Source: Fistularia commersonii
Taxonomy: Eukaryota; Chordata; Actinopteri; Syngnathiformes; Fistulariidae
Length of the DNA stretch: 64,000 nucleotides
Direction: 5' to 3'
NCBI GenBank assembly: GCA_037954325.1
Contig: JBBMNZ010000027.1
Span: 3,265,501-3,329,500, forward strand
In this document: piece by piece, positions 10,300 to 21,254 of the stretch
How positions within the stretch are numbered: position 1 is the stretch's first letter
How the letters are laid out: every line of letters starts with the position of its first letter
Position numbers and translations under genes: made by a program
Notes under the pieces: generated by a model
Databases searched by the model: none
What the model was told of the DNA's origin: nothing
What the model saw: only the letters and a program-made list of their open reading frames with translations

Positions 10300-10740
10300 C
10301 AATTAAAACATATCGCTTTCCTTTCTGGACTTGTTGGGCCGGCGCGCAGGCGGCGGGGAGTGAGAGACGGAATCTCAGCGGCGCTAACAATACCTGACCG
10401 GACACTCGGGCGGTGCGCGTTCGGCCCTTGACCCTTGCGCCGGAAACACCGAGCAGATCAATATATCGGTCTATTGTCGACTCATTTAGCGGGGAATAAT
10501 GGCTCGGGCTCCGGTCACAGATCCTCCCACGTAGAGGCCACGGGTCAGCCGTCGCCGCGCATTTACATGGGATTTGCATGCATCAGATCTTGTTAGGAGC
10601 CGAACACCTGGCGTTTGTTCGAGGCGTGCGGTCAGGACCCGCGTCGACCCGGCCCGTCTCCGCTCGCCGTGTCACGGGCGAGGAGATCCGCACACCTACG
10701 TCGCCTTTGCCCGCTGAACTGCCTTAACAGTCCGCAGTGC
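10300..10740. other. CpG-rich stretch
   Basis: GC- and CpG-rich compared with flanks, with an AT-rich ATCAATATATCGG insert near 10458. May qualify as a small CpG island. No transcription start or exon can be identified. A CpG observed/expected count would decide. Confidence 0.4.
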
Positions 10741-11164
10741 GGGTTAGATGGAGGTGTTTGTGTGTGATTATTAGTCTTGTTCATAATTTACACTTTTAAA
10801 TTTCTTCTTGTTACTTTCACATTATCCCCATGGAGCGTGAATATGGGAACGGACTCCAAATACGAATACGTGACGTGAATCCGGCTAGCAGGCCCGACTT
10901 TTAAAGCCGGTTTTGCGTTGATTAAACGGAAACTGCGATCGGGGAAGAGCGTCAAACGCACACACGCACACACACACATACACACACACACACGTCAAGG
11001 ATGTGGAAGGCGGAAACAAGAAAAAGCGCCTTACCTAAATGATATCATTTGGGCCCGCAAATTGCTGTTTTTGGTTTTGTTTGAAATGGTTCCGAGCAGA
11101 CATTCATAGAAATCATCTGAATCGTCCCACCGGCGGACCAACGTGACAAAATCCTTAAATCCGT
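10741..11164. other. Unassigned, with CA array
   Basis: An interrupted CA/CGCA array occupies 10957-10993. The rest is ordinary sequence with no gene. Confidence 0.5.
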
Positions 11165-11220
11165 CTCCCTGATTTCAATTCTCCTCGGGTCGCCCCGCGC
11201 TCGGAGAATTGAAATCGGAG
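11165..11220. other. Hairpin with 14-bp perfect stem
   Basis: GATTTCAATTCTCC (11171-11184) pairs exactly with GGAGAATTGAAATC (11203-11216) across an 18-base GC-rich loop. Four more pairs (CTCC with GGAG) form beyond a two-base bulge. The stem is too short for a normal microRNA precursor. A dyad regulatory site or small structured RNA is possible. Confidence 0.65.
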
Positions 11221-11224
11221 TTGG

Positions 11225-12285
11225 CAAAAAACTAAAACGCGTCCTGAAATTTAAAGGAGGTTGTGAACCACTTCCTGCCTCACCCCATCACCAAAACCTC
11301 CCCTGGTCAAGGCAACCAGATGACGATCTCATGCAGCACCTGCAGATTCTTACTCTCACTGCCACTGCAAGGCCGCACAGGAGCCTGTCTCCTTTCTCTT
11401 ATCAACATATTTGTTTTCTTTATCGGTGCCCTCGAAGACATCTTAAGAGAAGTCAAGGGAAAGACTTACCCGCTGTGCGGCGGCGGAGAGCTTCCTTCAC
11501 AGTCCCAGTCCTGCAAATCAAAAGGGAAAGAGTGCATCATTATTGGCAGCCCCCCACCCTCCTACCCCACCCCCCAGGTCATATATTATTCAAACATCAT
11601 CTCGGAGAAAACAACGTAAACTGCGGGTTTCGCTCTTCATTTCAGTTTATTACCACTCCCATTCACAATTTTCTTTTTTGCCGACATCCCTCTCTCTGGG
11701 CCTACGATATCCTTCCCCAAGGCCGAACTTAGCATGCAACGTATTCTGATGTATGAAGGGACGAAACCTGGATAATCCGGCAATTCGCACGGAGCCCCTT
11801 ATCGTTGTGTCGTAACTGTCCGCGGGCGATGTGTTGTTTGTTATTAGGTTATATTACGACCTTGGGTAAGAGATGAGGGTCGGAGATGAGCACATACATG
11901 CATGAAATACAGAAAAGTCGCAATTAAAATGAAACAAAAAATCTCCACAGAGAGGAAAATACAGATACCTTTATATGTGTATTTATCAAAAGGAGAAAAG
12001 GAGCAGGCTTATCTGCAAATTAAATCCAAAATCTCAAATTGCTCTTCAACTGTATTAAAATAGAAAGACTTTTCACGAGTAACAACACTCGTTCGCAAGT
12101 ACAAGTCTTCAACATCACGACCCTGAAAGTCATTTTTCCGTCCTTTCTTACAAAATCTACCGTCGTCCGGATTGACAATGCGTGCCGGTTGCACGTTGTT
12201 GAGCGGCACCTTATGGCGAGAGTCACGCCGATAAAAAAATGCAAGAAGTCTAAAAAAAAAAAGAATCCAGAAACATCCTGGAGCT
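11225..12285. other. Unassigned non-coding
   Basis: A pyrimidine-rich patch lies at 11545-11580. Overlapping open frames at 11263-11749 on two frames point to a low stop density, not to coding. The minus frame at 12009-12389 has no domain. No gene is supported. Confidence 0.45.
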
Positions 12286-12289
12286 GGTA

Positions 12290-12960
12290 GCATCTGCTCC
12301 ACGGTCCCGCCATCGACCTTGTGATTCGATAATATCGCTAATGCCTGCCTGTTCCTGTGCGGAGCCGCGACACGACGCCTCTGCTTCACCCGGCCTTTGA
12401 CCCCCGGGCATGAAACAAGGTGAGGGTGTCGCCCCTCCCCGGTCCCCTACCGACTCCAGGTCAGTAAGTAAGCTTGTATTTTGGATAGCCGCTGCCAATT
12501 GTGCATGCACTTTAATAAGCGGGCTCCAGGCCGGGCAGATTTATAGGCCCGTGGAGGGGTGGAAGGACCGGACTCCCTTGGCCTCCAGCTTCCCTCTGCG
12601 CCATTACGCCAGAGTGAGATATAGTGGGATATTGATCCCAATGCCACTTCATTTTGCAATAACTATTACACGATATTCTCCCGGGCTGCGCAATGCTCCT
12701 GATTTATGCCGCCTTGCTATTTACATTAGCAGTAAGTGTTTTTCTATACCGACTGCGGGGGGACCTTACATCCACATAAATGAACATGTGAACATTCACA
12801 TTCCAGACCGTACCTGTCTTTTTGGTGCCTTTGACGCCTTTTCACAGAGACCTGGCTGCTTAACCGCCGTAATGAAAAACACGGGCATCAACATATTGAG
12901 GAATATATCCAAGCCTTCATTACAGCCACACAATTGACCTTCAGGCAATGATATCCTCCT
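12290..12960. promoter_or_regulatory. Conserved-element-like block
   Basis: Smooth unique sequence without microsatellites, including CACTTTAATAAGCGG, CGCCATTACGCC, AGATATAGTGGGATATTG and CTGATTTATGCCGCC. A 175-codon plus-strand frame (12410-12937) crosses it but has no signal peptide or domain. It spans AT-rich motifs that look regulatory, so I do not call a gene. Confidence 0.42.
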
Positions 12961-13705
12961 GTGTTATATTTCATTTAGAATACCTGCGTGATTAAATCCG
13001 CTCTTTGGAACGCTGATATATTCTTGGGCAGATATGGTTTGGAATTATTTCCTTCACACATACCGCCGGCGATATGCAATCGTCTCACGGATGGATGTCA
13101 AAAAATACAAGGCGTCGTATTAAACGGCGTTGGTTTTTGTTTTGTTTTTTTTCCGGGGACATAGTGGTTTTTTTCATCCTGCCAAAACGATCCTGCCGTC
13201 GCGCTGAAAATATGGATCTCGGGCCGAAAAACGAGCCGCCGTATGAGACGGACGCGTCTCCGTCGCGCGAGCCCGCTGAAGTGTCAACGGAGAAGATTTA
13301 ATTGAACACCGCCGATTGCCAGAGGATCTCATTAGAAAGAAATTTCCATGATGAGGTTAATTAGGATAAACAGGCCGGGGCCTCCAGGAACCATCTGCAC
13401 GCTCCGGAGCTGGGTCTTTGCCAAAGTGGTCTCCCCTCGCCGTGCCAGGCCGGCGCTGAGTGTTTGTTGACACACAGGGGCGGAGGTGGTGTTGGTGGTG
13501 GGGGGTCTGCGTCAATGGCGGAGGGGCACGCGTGAATGAGGCGGAAGGGCGGGAGACAAACATTCCCACAGGCGACCCCCTCCCCGCCCCCGACATGGGG
13601 CTCGGCGCACCAGATGCTGTCAGCGCTACATTGTGCCACAAGACAAAACAAAAGGACTAATGACCCTTAATTGCTCCGGAGCTGTTTAAAACCAGATGAG
13701 TGTCG
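12961..13705. promoter_or_regulatory. Conserved-element-like block with TAATTA motifs
   Basis: Three subregions stand out: 12960-13070 (CGTGATTAAATCCGC), 13290-13380 (GATTTAATTGA at 13295-13305, GTTAATTAGG at 13356-13365) and 13590-13705 (ACTAATGACCCTTAATTGC). GC-rich sequence lies between. Role inferred from homeodomain core density. Confidence 0.42.
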
Positions 13706-13729
13706 CCTAAGCTGCGGTATGTAAATCAA

Positions 13730-13820
13730 CCCCCCCCCCCCCCTCCTTGCCCCTCTTTCACCATCTACTCCCTAAGCTCTCTCTCTCTCCCCTGGCACAA
13801 TCAAGTCTTTTTTTTTTTTC
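13730..13820. repeat. C-run, CT-run and T-run low complexity
   Basis: A run of 13 C near 13730-13742, a CTCTCTCT stretch near 13778-13790 and a T run near 13808-13819. Confidence 0.85.
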
Positions 13821-13839
13821 TGATAAGGGGGCGGGCAGC

Positions 13840-14580
13840 TTAGCAGGCTTGCTGCCAAGTGACGGGAACTGGCAAGCGTGGTAATGTGTAGACACTTGTT
13901 GCTACAACGGCTGCCTGTTACGCCGGCGCGCGGTGGAGTCAGGGGCGACCGGGGAAGGCGCGCGAGGAGCAGATGGGCATCCCGCGGCCTCCACGCGCTT
14001 CCGTATTGAGCGCGGTTCTGAGGAAAAAGGAGCACGCCCCGCTTCCGACGACACGCGCGCGGTCCATTCATTGATAGCTCCATTCATATGCAATGCTAAG
14101 TTTGATTGCAGACGAAATCCCCCGAGCTTACTTGAATGCGCTTGTGTAGTTCTGAATGGCGAAGGCTTCGCTCGGCATTTCAAAAGACTGGCATTTCAAA
14201 ATAAATGTGTTTTTATGAATTTAATCATTAAAGCGAGTCCACGGCGGAAGGATCTTTTAACAGAACATATTGATATTCTAAAGGGTTCATTTAAAGAAAA
14301 TGTGAATATTCCGCCCGCGAATGACATTCTCCATCCCCGTCCGGGACTCGTGACCCGGCGAGACGTGAGCGATGCGGCCCCTGCGCGGCCCACCGCTCAC
14401 GCCGCACCCATTAACATCAAGCCCTTAATGCATTTCCCCGTACCTGCGTGCTTTGCTGCTGCTGGGAGTCTCTGATGATTTAAAGACAGCAACAAACCTG
14501 TCCCATTTTCAGAGTGACATTATTGATGTACTGTCACTTCATATTGTAGGTAACTGCTAATGGCTATTTTATGGCGCATA
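13840..14580. promoter_or_regulatory. Conserved-element-like block with CpG-rich head
   Basis: A CpG-rich section at 13920-14060 leads into smooth AT-rich sequence at 14060-14300 with CATTCATATGCAATGC and TTTATGAATTTAATCATTAAAG. A second smooth part covers 14400-14580. A 180-codon open frame (13933-14475) spans all of this and has no recognisable domain. Confidence 0.42.
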
Positions 14581-14589
14581 TGTCAAATC

Positions 14590-15160
14590 TGATGTGTACT
14601 TTTTTTAAGACCCTGTCTCCAACCCCATCGCTCTCTCTCATATTTGAGTCGAATGATTACTTCGAGACCGAAAAAAGAAAAAAAAAATCAACGTCTACTA
14701 GCTAAACACACGGTCTCTAATAAAACCTGCTCCGTTTGTGCATTCAGCAAATTTAAATAGACAGCTTTTAAACCGGTCTGTATTACTTTAGCTGGCCGAG
14801 GACAATCATTGGAGCGATCCCAGTAACACAAAGCAAAACTCTCACATTATCTGACGATTAGTGGCATTTTTCCGGCCTTGTTTTTCCTAAATATGTTTAT
14901 TTCTGTCTTCGAGGGAAATTTAAATAAGAGAGTGGCATCATTTATGTCTCTGAATTCTTCCCCGGTTACGCGCCGAAAAAACACCCGGATTATTTAGGGA
15001 TCTAAGAAATTCAAACGGCGGTAAATTCAGATTTTCTCTTTCCTGGAGTTTATCTTCCTTGATTGCATTTGAAAAAAACATCTCAAACGCCCTTTTGAGA
15101 CTGCAGCAACGCTCGTATCTAATGCCTATTAGACTAATGCTAGTACATCAGGTTGACCAA
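14590..15160. promoter_or_regulatory. Possible regulatory block
   Basis: 14735-14880 contains AGCAAATTTAAATAG, GACAATCATTGG and GACGATTAG. A small inverted repeat (TCTCAAA / TTTGAGA) lies near 15081-15100. The rest is ordinary. Confidence 0.33.

Positions 15161-15161
<1 letters not shown>

Positions 15162-15192
<31 letters not shown>
15162..15192. repeat. (CA)n microsatellite
   Basis: About 15 perfect CA units. Confidence 0.95.
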
Positions 15193-15193
<1 letters not shown>

Positions 15194-15194
15194 C

Positions 15195-15498
15195 GTTAGC
15201 TTGGGCCACTAGCTTTGTATTGCAACGTGTTGTACCGCACCACTAAAGGAAGGGGTGAACGCCAAAACTTGAAGGAGGAAAGAAAAAGGAAAATATGAAA
15301 ACGAACAAAGGTAAAAAAGCTTCGCGACCATTGAGGCCGACTCGGCCTCTCCGAAAGACCGTGACGTCTTCCTGGGTCCACTCTTTACACACTCCGCTAT
15401 GGTTTTTTTCCTTTCTTCCCTGTTAACCTCCATCTCCTCTTGTTGTGGATTAGCTTCCATACTCGCTCGAACAAAGACTCAGTCAGCTTGGTGTTTAC
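15195..15498. other. Unassigned non-coding
   Basis: No repeat, gene or clear motif cluster is seen. Minus-strand open frames here are without domains. Confidence 0.5.
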
Positions 15499-15536
15499 GC
15501 ACGCACGCGCGCGTGTGTGTGTGTGTGTGTGTGTGT
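15499..15536. repeat. (GCAC)-(GC)-(GT)n alternating tract
   Basis: Alternating purine-pyrimidine sequence with a GT core at 15511-15536; Z-DNA-prone. Confidence 0.92.
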
Positions 15537-15544
15537 CCCCACTT

Positions 15545-15840
15545 ACGTCCGGATCTGTGAGCGCCCCAATTTGTCGGGCATTAATCGGAGCACCTGCTGA
15601 GAGAGGACCCCGTGTGGATACCTCGCTTTGTCCCCCGACTCACGCACTTTTTGTTTCGGCACTTGAGTCATCAGCGTTGTTTGAAATCAATGCGATGATT
15701 GTGCCTGAGACTAATTTGAGTATGCAAATACTGCAGGGGGGAGGAAGGGGAAGGGGTCCGGCCGAGGACCCCGGTCACTTCCTGTATGTCGGTGGCAGCG
15801 TGCAATTAAAGTGGTGCTCCAGCAGGTGGTTCTAAATGCA
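15545..15840. promoter_or_regulatory. Candidate enhancer with octamer site
   Basis: Contains ATGCAAAT at 15722-15729, an exact POU octamer. Nearby are GGCATTAATCGG, AAATCAATGCGATGATTG, GACTAATTTGAG and CAATTAAAG. The G/A run at 15736-15760 is low complexity. Confidence 0.42.
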
Positions 15841-15904
15841 CCGCTAGAAAAATAGAGGAAGTGGAATTTGGCTGGTCACTATACTGAAGACATGTGTTCC
15901 TCCT

Positions 15905-16136
15905 CTTCCTGGAGGACAGGAGGCAGGGAGGGAGGGGGAGAACCATGATGGTGGAGAAAGGGGGGAAGCGAGTAAAATGACAGGACGAGGAGGAGAGAGA
16001 GGGAGCAGACGACAGAGGTAGCCGAGGAAACAAATGAATAAATTCATGGGGCACCGAATGAAAAGAAGGACAGGAGGGAGGAGCGGGAGGAAGAAGAGAA
16101 GGAGGAGGAGGAGGAGGGGTGAAGAAAGGGGGTTTG
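15905..16136 (+). repeat. Purine-rich strand with (GGA)n
   Basis: About 230 bases dominated by G and A on the plus strand, ending in a GGAGGAGGAGG array at 16100-16118. Long minus-strand frames rich in Leu/Pro/Ser follow from this. Confidence 0.8.
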
Positions 16137-16139
16137 GAG

Positions 16140-16535
16140 TCATCAGCGGATGATTTTTATTGTCCGGAGACGCGCGCAAAAACACTGGGAAGATTCAATT
16201 AAGTATCATATGCAGTGACCTTATTGCCATGGTTACGGAACAGAAGAAAAAAATTAATCACGCCAGCGCCGGCGAGAGAGGGGGGAGAAAGATGGCGGGA
16301 AGAGAGACGGAAGGAAGTGGGCAGGGACGGAGGAAGGTGGATGAGGGAGGATAATGGCCGAGTCCGGGCGCCGCTGAGCGTATGCATGTTTGTTAGCGGA
16401 ACACAGAAGGTCAGCGATTGTCCCCGCCAAGGTCTGACATCTGTGTGCTGAGGGAGAACATTTCATTCCTCACAATGGATTTCTGACTCCTTTGTCTGAG
16501 ATACATTTTAGATGAGAGCCGTGTCATGCTATAAG
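16140..16535. promoter_or_regulatory. RFX-like site, purine tract and smooth block
   Basis: ATTGCCATGGTTAC at 16223-16236 is close to a full RFX X-box. A second purine-rich strand lies at 16268-16352. Smooth enhancer-like sequence at 16375-16525 has CCTTTGTC (SOX/TCF-like) and ACAATGG. Confidence 0.38.
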
Positions 16536-16539
16536 AGAA

Positions 16540-17885
16540 GCTTGGGGGGGGGGAGGTTGTGGAGGTTGAAGGAGACGCGGCGTCAAAAACGAAGCAGCTT
16601 CATAAAATGAGTGTCACAAAAGGTGCAAAGTTTTCCAGCGGTGCCAAGATGAGTTTTCTGCTCCGGCTCTATATTTCAAGATGAGTTTTACGTGTCGGAG
16701 GCGTCTACGCAAAGAAATAAATCCAGGGCCGTCACATGCGAAACTCGACGAAAACTCACAATGGTTAGGGAAAATAAAAGGGATGGTACACATCGGTGTG
16801 TTTCCTCCCGTTTCACTCACGCCCGGGTCTGGATAAAAACACGCCACTTGCATGTTGTCAAAGACTCTGATGAAAAATCATGACGATCATTTTCAATCAC
16901 ATCCCATTATGATCCTCCTCTTAGCCACGTCTCCCCCCCCCCCGGCTCGCTGCGGAGGGGGGAAAGTTGAAGATGGTTCTGTTTGATGAAGCCGCGGAGT
17001 GCTTGCTTGCCGTCTGCGGGGACTGTCTCGAAAACAATCCGTCTGAAACTCCCCCTCCCCGCCACCCGCTGAGCAAAATGTTAAATAAACAAAGGCGGGG
17101 ATAAACAAAATCCCTCCGTTTCGATGTCAGCGAGAAGAAAGACGACATTTTGGCGCTGCGATTGTTACGGGAAAGGTGGCGGCCGGGACTTAACCGCCGT
17201 TTAAACCGCGGACACTCTGTGATTCGATTTGGTTTATTCAAAAATAGTTCATTATAAATATGTGTTCGTCGGGGGCCCGCAAGCTTCCGGCAAAAAACGC
17301 CGCAGCTGTCAGCCTTGCCTTCTGACAGAGCAACAGCGACGGTATTTTATTAATGTGTAATCACATTATTAGTTCACATAATGAATTATTTTGTTTTATT
17401 TCTTTCCCCCTCCCCAAAACCATAAGTTTTAGATGTGACGTCTCGGCACGTCTACGAACGATTCTATCACGAATCCCGGAAGATTCGCGGCGCCGTCCGA
17501 GCTGGAGTCCATTCCGAGACGGGCTTCCCATTCGATTTTATTTATTTCGGCGCAGACCCCGGAAGAGTCGTCCGCGACTCAGTTATACGTGTGTGTGTCT
17601 GCCCCCGTGTCCCTAAAAATAAAAGAAGAGCGAGCCGCTTGTTTTGAGTATAAAACCACCCTAGTGACCTATTCGATCCTTATCTGTAAGGTTGCAACAT
17701 AAACGGATAAAAACCGCAGAATTAACTGTGATGAAGAATAACTACCGGCATTCAAAAGTGCTCTTTTTAAAGTGCGACCGTGACACAGGAGGTAGAATGT
17801 CAGTCTTTATATTCATTTTTAAGTGTGCACTGTGTTATCGGTGTGGCGGTAGACCCGCGGGGCCCGGCGCTGTCCCTGTGGCGGA
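16540..17885. other. Unassigned non-coding
   Basis: G9 near 16544, C10 near 16932, CpG-rich patches at 17150-17220 and 17450-17520. Several open frames of 60-106 codons occur in different overlapping frames, none with a domain. No gene is supported. Confidence 0.45.
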
Positions 17886-17889
17886 GCCT

Positions 17890-18190
17890 CTCGGACCCCT
17901 GAGTGATGCTCGGGCTGAGGTGTAACAAGAGAGGGTCTGAGCGGAGTGGCTGTTAAAGTGCCTGATGTGACCGTGACCACTTCCAGAAACAATTTAATTC
18001 CACAGCTTCAGCCATCTCCAGCTGATCTACTCCTTCAAGGTCATTAACTGTGCCACAGAAGGTCACATGATTAATGAGTGACAGACCCTCTGGTGCAATA
18101 ACGTGTATGAATGTGGCCCATTAATTAGACAGGGGGGCCAGACAGAATGAATGGCCAGGGACAGCTTGGCCCCCTCACAACCCTGTCCTT
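17890..18190. promoter_or_regulatory. Strong conserved-enhancer-like block
   Basis: Smooth, repeat-free. It contains AACAATTTAATTCC, AAGGTCATTAACTG, AAGGTCACATGATTAATGAG and CCCATTAATTAGAC. Two AAGGTCA nuclear-receptor half sites sit beside ATTAA/TAATTA cores, a common pattern in neural and mesodermal enhancers. Confidence 0.45.
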
Positions 18191-18263
18191 CCCAGACCCC
18201 ATTTTTCATTTACGTCTGCACGAGCGCTTATATGCTCCCAAAATGCAAGGCACCCTCCTCCAC

Positions 18264-18283
18264 AAAAAAAAAAAAAAAAAAAA
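18264..18283. repeat. Poly-A (20)
   Basis: Twenty consecutive A. Confidence 0.95.
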
Positions 18284-18319
18284 TCAACAAACAAAAAAAA
18301 GGCAATTAACCACATACTA

Positions 18320-18978
18320 TTCATTTCTAAACACGGGACTGTTGCCATTAAAAAGCCAAGGAGGCGGCTGCATTCAATAACGGGTCAAATAAAAAAAAAA
18401 TAAAACTCGCTCCTTCCTCAGATGTGCGCTGCTGGCAGCGGGCGCCGGGTGATCCGGGTATCAAACATCAGAACGCAACGTTGCCGCTGTCCTTTTCCAG
18501 GGCTACGATAAGCCCCGGTGCTTTACCGAGGGCAATCTCCGAGAGGAAATGAAACATTCTGCTGCCACGGACCGGCGTTATTAGAAGACAACAAGTCCCG
18601 GCTTTCAGGATATACAGATCAGGAGATTTAATTGATGGCGGGTGACTGTCGGTGCCTCCCTATAGCTGGGAGAAACACGGGCGTTGGACACTGCCGCATT
18701 GTAAATAGTATTCATTTCTCAGTCTAATCAACATAATGCAATTCCAATAAGTCCATTTCTTAGAGTGGCCTTGTTGATTTGAAACCTCAAAGCCCTCCGC
18801 TTTATTCTCACCACCGCCAACAAATGTAATGGCGACTAAGTATATTGGGCCATAATATAAGAATACTCCGCATCCAGTGCATGAATTTCAATTTTGGCCG
18901 AGGTCAAAGCGTTATGGATGAACCCCAACGGGATCATTAATCACAAAATATTTGCATCATATTGGAATAACAGCCCGG
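18320..18978. promoter_or_regulatory. Strong enhancer-like block with octamer and AGGTCA
   Basis: Long smooth sequence. It holds GAGATTTAATTGATGG near 18621, CTAATCAACATAATGC near 18724, AGGTCAAAG at 18901-18909, GATCATTAATCAC near 18932 and the exact octamer ATTTGCAT at 18950-18957. One of the best candidates for a deeply conserved element here. Confidence 0.48.
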
Positions 18979-19245
18979 CGGGGGGGGGGGGGGTCGGGGT
19001 GAGAAGGTGTTTCGGGACGAGGGCCACATCGTGGCACGTGTGTGCGTAAACGTTTGCGTCGCACCTGGGTCGCCGTTTCTAGAGGCCGGTATTTGCACCG
19101 GGTACACATTTTCAAATTGTCATTGCCCCAGAAACATAATAAGCAGTGACAGGGTGAGGCAGATCCACCGCGTGCACACTCAAAGAAGACAACATCTTTT
19201 AGAAACAGAACGCTGCGATGTGTGTGTGTGCGTGTGTGTGTGATG
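18979..19245. repeat. G14 run and (TG)n
   Basis: G14 at 18980-18993; interrupted TG array at 19218-19242. Ordinary sequence lies between. Confidence 0.85.
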
Positions 19246-19249
19246 TGAT

Positions 19250-20110
19250 ACCATAAAATGGATTCTAGGTCACAGATATGTATTTGTAGTTATGAATATG
19301 GAAGAATAATAATTTATGAGGCGTGCCGATAATAAACATTTTGAAAGGTGCCACAGACGTTGTTTACCTCCTGCTTTTTCCTCTTCTTTTTTTTAATGAA
19401 CAACAAAATAAATAATAAAAATAAATACAATTCTTGCATCTTATCAAACACTGGGAGAACGCCCTGACCCCTGTGAATCGAGCATCCCTCCGGAGATTTG
19501 ACACACATCTCTCAGCTTAGATCTGAAGGCAGCCACGAATGTTGCTTGCCCTCTGATATATTTTTAATATTCAGATCATATCAAATATGTCGTCTTTCAA
19601 TAATTGATCTATCTATCTACTCGCAACATAACACGCGCTGGGCTCCGGCATGTGATTCCGATGCCCCGGTCGGTATATTTTCTCCAATATCTATTCAATA
19701 TGAGAGCTTTGGCGGCTCCCTGGATGTGATGCACTTGGCCGTGGCGGCGACGCAGGGCACGCTCCATCAAACACCGCAACCATAAACTAGCTGTCGGTCA
19801 ATAGCGGCGCGAAGCCGAAGCTTTGCTCTGTCTAGACTCTCGATCGGAGATGAAGACGCACTAATGCTTCAGCCCGGATAAAAATCACAATATATCTGGC
19901 CGCGTAGCTTTTTAGGAACATCCACTACCCTTTAAACGAAACAGGCTGGCTTGCATATTTATGGGATTTGCAGAAATGATGTTGTTAAATGTGTTAAAAA
20001 AAAACACTGATATTGTGAGTGAAGCCAAACACTTGCTATGTTAGAGGCTCATTAAATACATTTTTTAAGCGAAAAATGAAATGAGGTGCAACAAAAATAC
20101 AGCAGTCAAA
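19250..20110. promoter_or_regulatory. Two possible regulatory blocks
   Basis: 19490-19800 (TTTTTAATATTCAG, TTCAATAATTGATC) and 19850-20000 (AAAAATCACAATATATC, GCATATTTATGGG) are smooth and AT-rich. The rest, including 19370-19440, is A/T-rich low complexity. Confidence 0.35.
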
Positions 20111-20123
20111 TGGAGGGGCTGTG

Positions 20124-20151
20124 TTTTTTTTTTTTTTTGTTTGTTTTTTTT
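20124..20151. repeat. T-rich tract
   Basis: T15 at 20124-20138, then G/T and T8. Confidence 0.9.
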
Positions 20152-20159
20152 CCCAGTCT

Positions 20160-20450
20160 TTTTGACCAATAGCATCTCCCGTGGTGGTTCATTTCCTCAG
20201 TACTAGAGGTTCCCGCTCTCCATCACTGGGCGTCAGGGGGCATGATGGATAGAATGCGAAATGGAGGGAAGGAACATAACGGAAGAGGGGGAACCATGCT
20301 GGGAGAAAGGAAATCTTCCATGTGCAGCAGCGGAGTGGCTAGAGGACATTTCACGCTAATGGCGGCCGAGCCAATTGAAATGACTGCAACGCTGCATGAT
20401 TTGAAGGTCAGGAGACAGCAGATTATATTCCAGTGGTGGCGAAGGGGGAT
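20160..20450. promoter_or_regulatory. Possible regulatory block
   Basis: 20335-20440 is smooth and has GCTAATGGCGGC, CCAATTGAAATG and GATTATATTCC. The flanking 20225-20320 is purine-biased. The open frame at 20242-20523 lacks a domain. Confidence 0.35.
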
Positions 20451-20454
20451 TGGA

Positions 20455-20735
20455 GGAGCGAAATCGTGTCCCCCCCACCCCCCATCCCCCCGCCATCAAC
20501 CCCCGCCCCTCTTGCTCTCCTGAATTATTGCAGAACAGGCGAGATGGAATCAACATAACACCAAACCCCATCACCATTACTCTTGCGCGAAGCTCACCGT
20601 GAAACGCACAACATTTCTTTGGTCTTTTCTGTCCACTACATCATAATGAGAAATTCTAGCCGGGAAGCTCAGAGGCTCTGGCTGTGCAGCCACACAAAAC
20701 ACCGCTGTGCTTAAGGAGGAACAAAATAAATAGAT
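20455..20735. other. C-rich strand and unassigned sequence
   Basis: C-rich low complexity at 20470-20512. Then ordinary sequence to a TAAA/TAGA-rich stretch at 20724-20752. Confidence 0.5.
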
Positions 20736-20739
20736 AAAT

Positions 20740-21250
20740 AAATAAATAGATACACGAAAATCCACTTGAATTCATACGACACACTGACATTAAATGGAAA
20801 TCCTATTATTTGCAAATTAAAATAAGGTCAGGATTAAGTATGCTAAATTAATTAGCCAGAAATGATAACAATATTGCTGGTAAAGGTCAGAGCATTACAA
20901 GATTCTGACCGCTGGCTTTGGTTTTATTTTACTGCCGCGAAGGGCGGCCCGATAAAACAAACAATCAGATTTCCTCTTGTTCACGCAGACGACACGTTGG
21001 ATAGCACAGCGTGGCCGGAGGAGCACACTTGTTTGTCAGGACTGCAGAGGAGGGTGCAAAAGTTAGTCACACATGACAAAAGCATGCAGTGATTATGCAC
21101 ATGACTGCAGTAATAAGCTGTAATAAGATGTGGGGTGACTATACACATTTAGCACAGACGACGTGCAAGGCAGGCCAACGTTATCGGACCGGACTTTCAT
21201 ACGACGTCTCACATTTGAGGCGTGATGACAAACGAACCGACAAGAGAACA
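20740..21250. promoter_or_regulatory. Candidate regulatory block
   Basis: AGGTCAGGATTAAG near 20825, CTAAATTAATTAGCC near 20843 and GTAATAAGCTGTAATAAG near 21110. Smooth AT-rich sequence; role inferred. Confidence 0.4.
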
Positions 21251-21254
21251 TCCT

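Noticed and set aside
10300..10740. CpG island promoter
   Set aside because: CpG-rich but no initiator, leader exon or splice donor could be identified; kept only as a composition feature.
11165..11220. MicroRNA precursor
   Set aside because: Stem is about 18 pairs, shorter than the roughly 22-30 needed, and no known microRNA seed was recognised.
12410..12937. 175-codon plus-strand open frame
   Set aside because: No domain, signal peptide or codon regularity; it crosses AT-rich motif clusters that look regulatory, and no splice-compatible neighbours were found.
13933..14475. 180-codon plus-strand open frame
   Set aside because: First half is open because of high GC; the second half spans homeodomain-core sequence. 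No family recognised.
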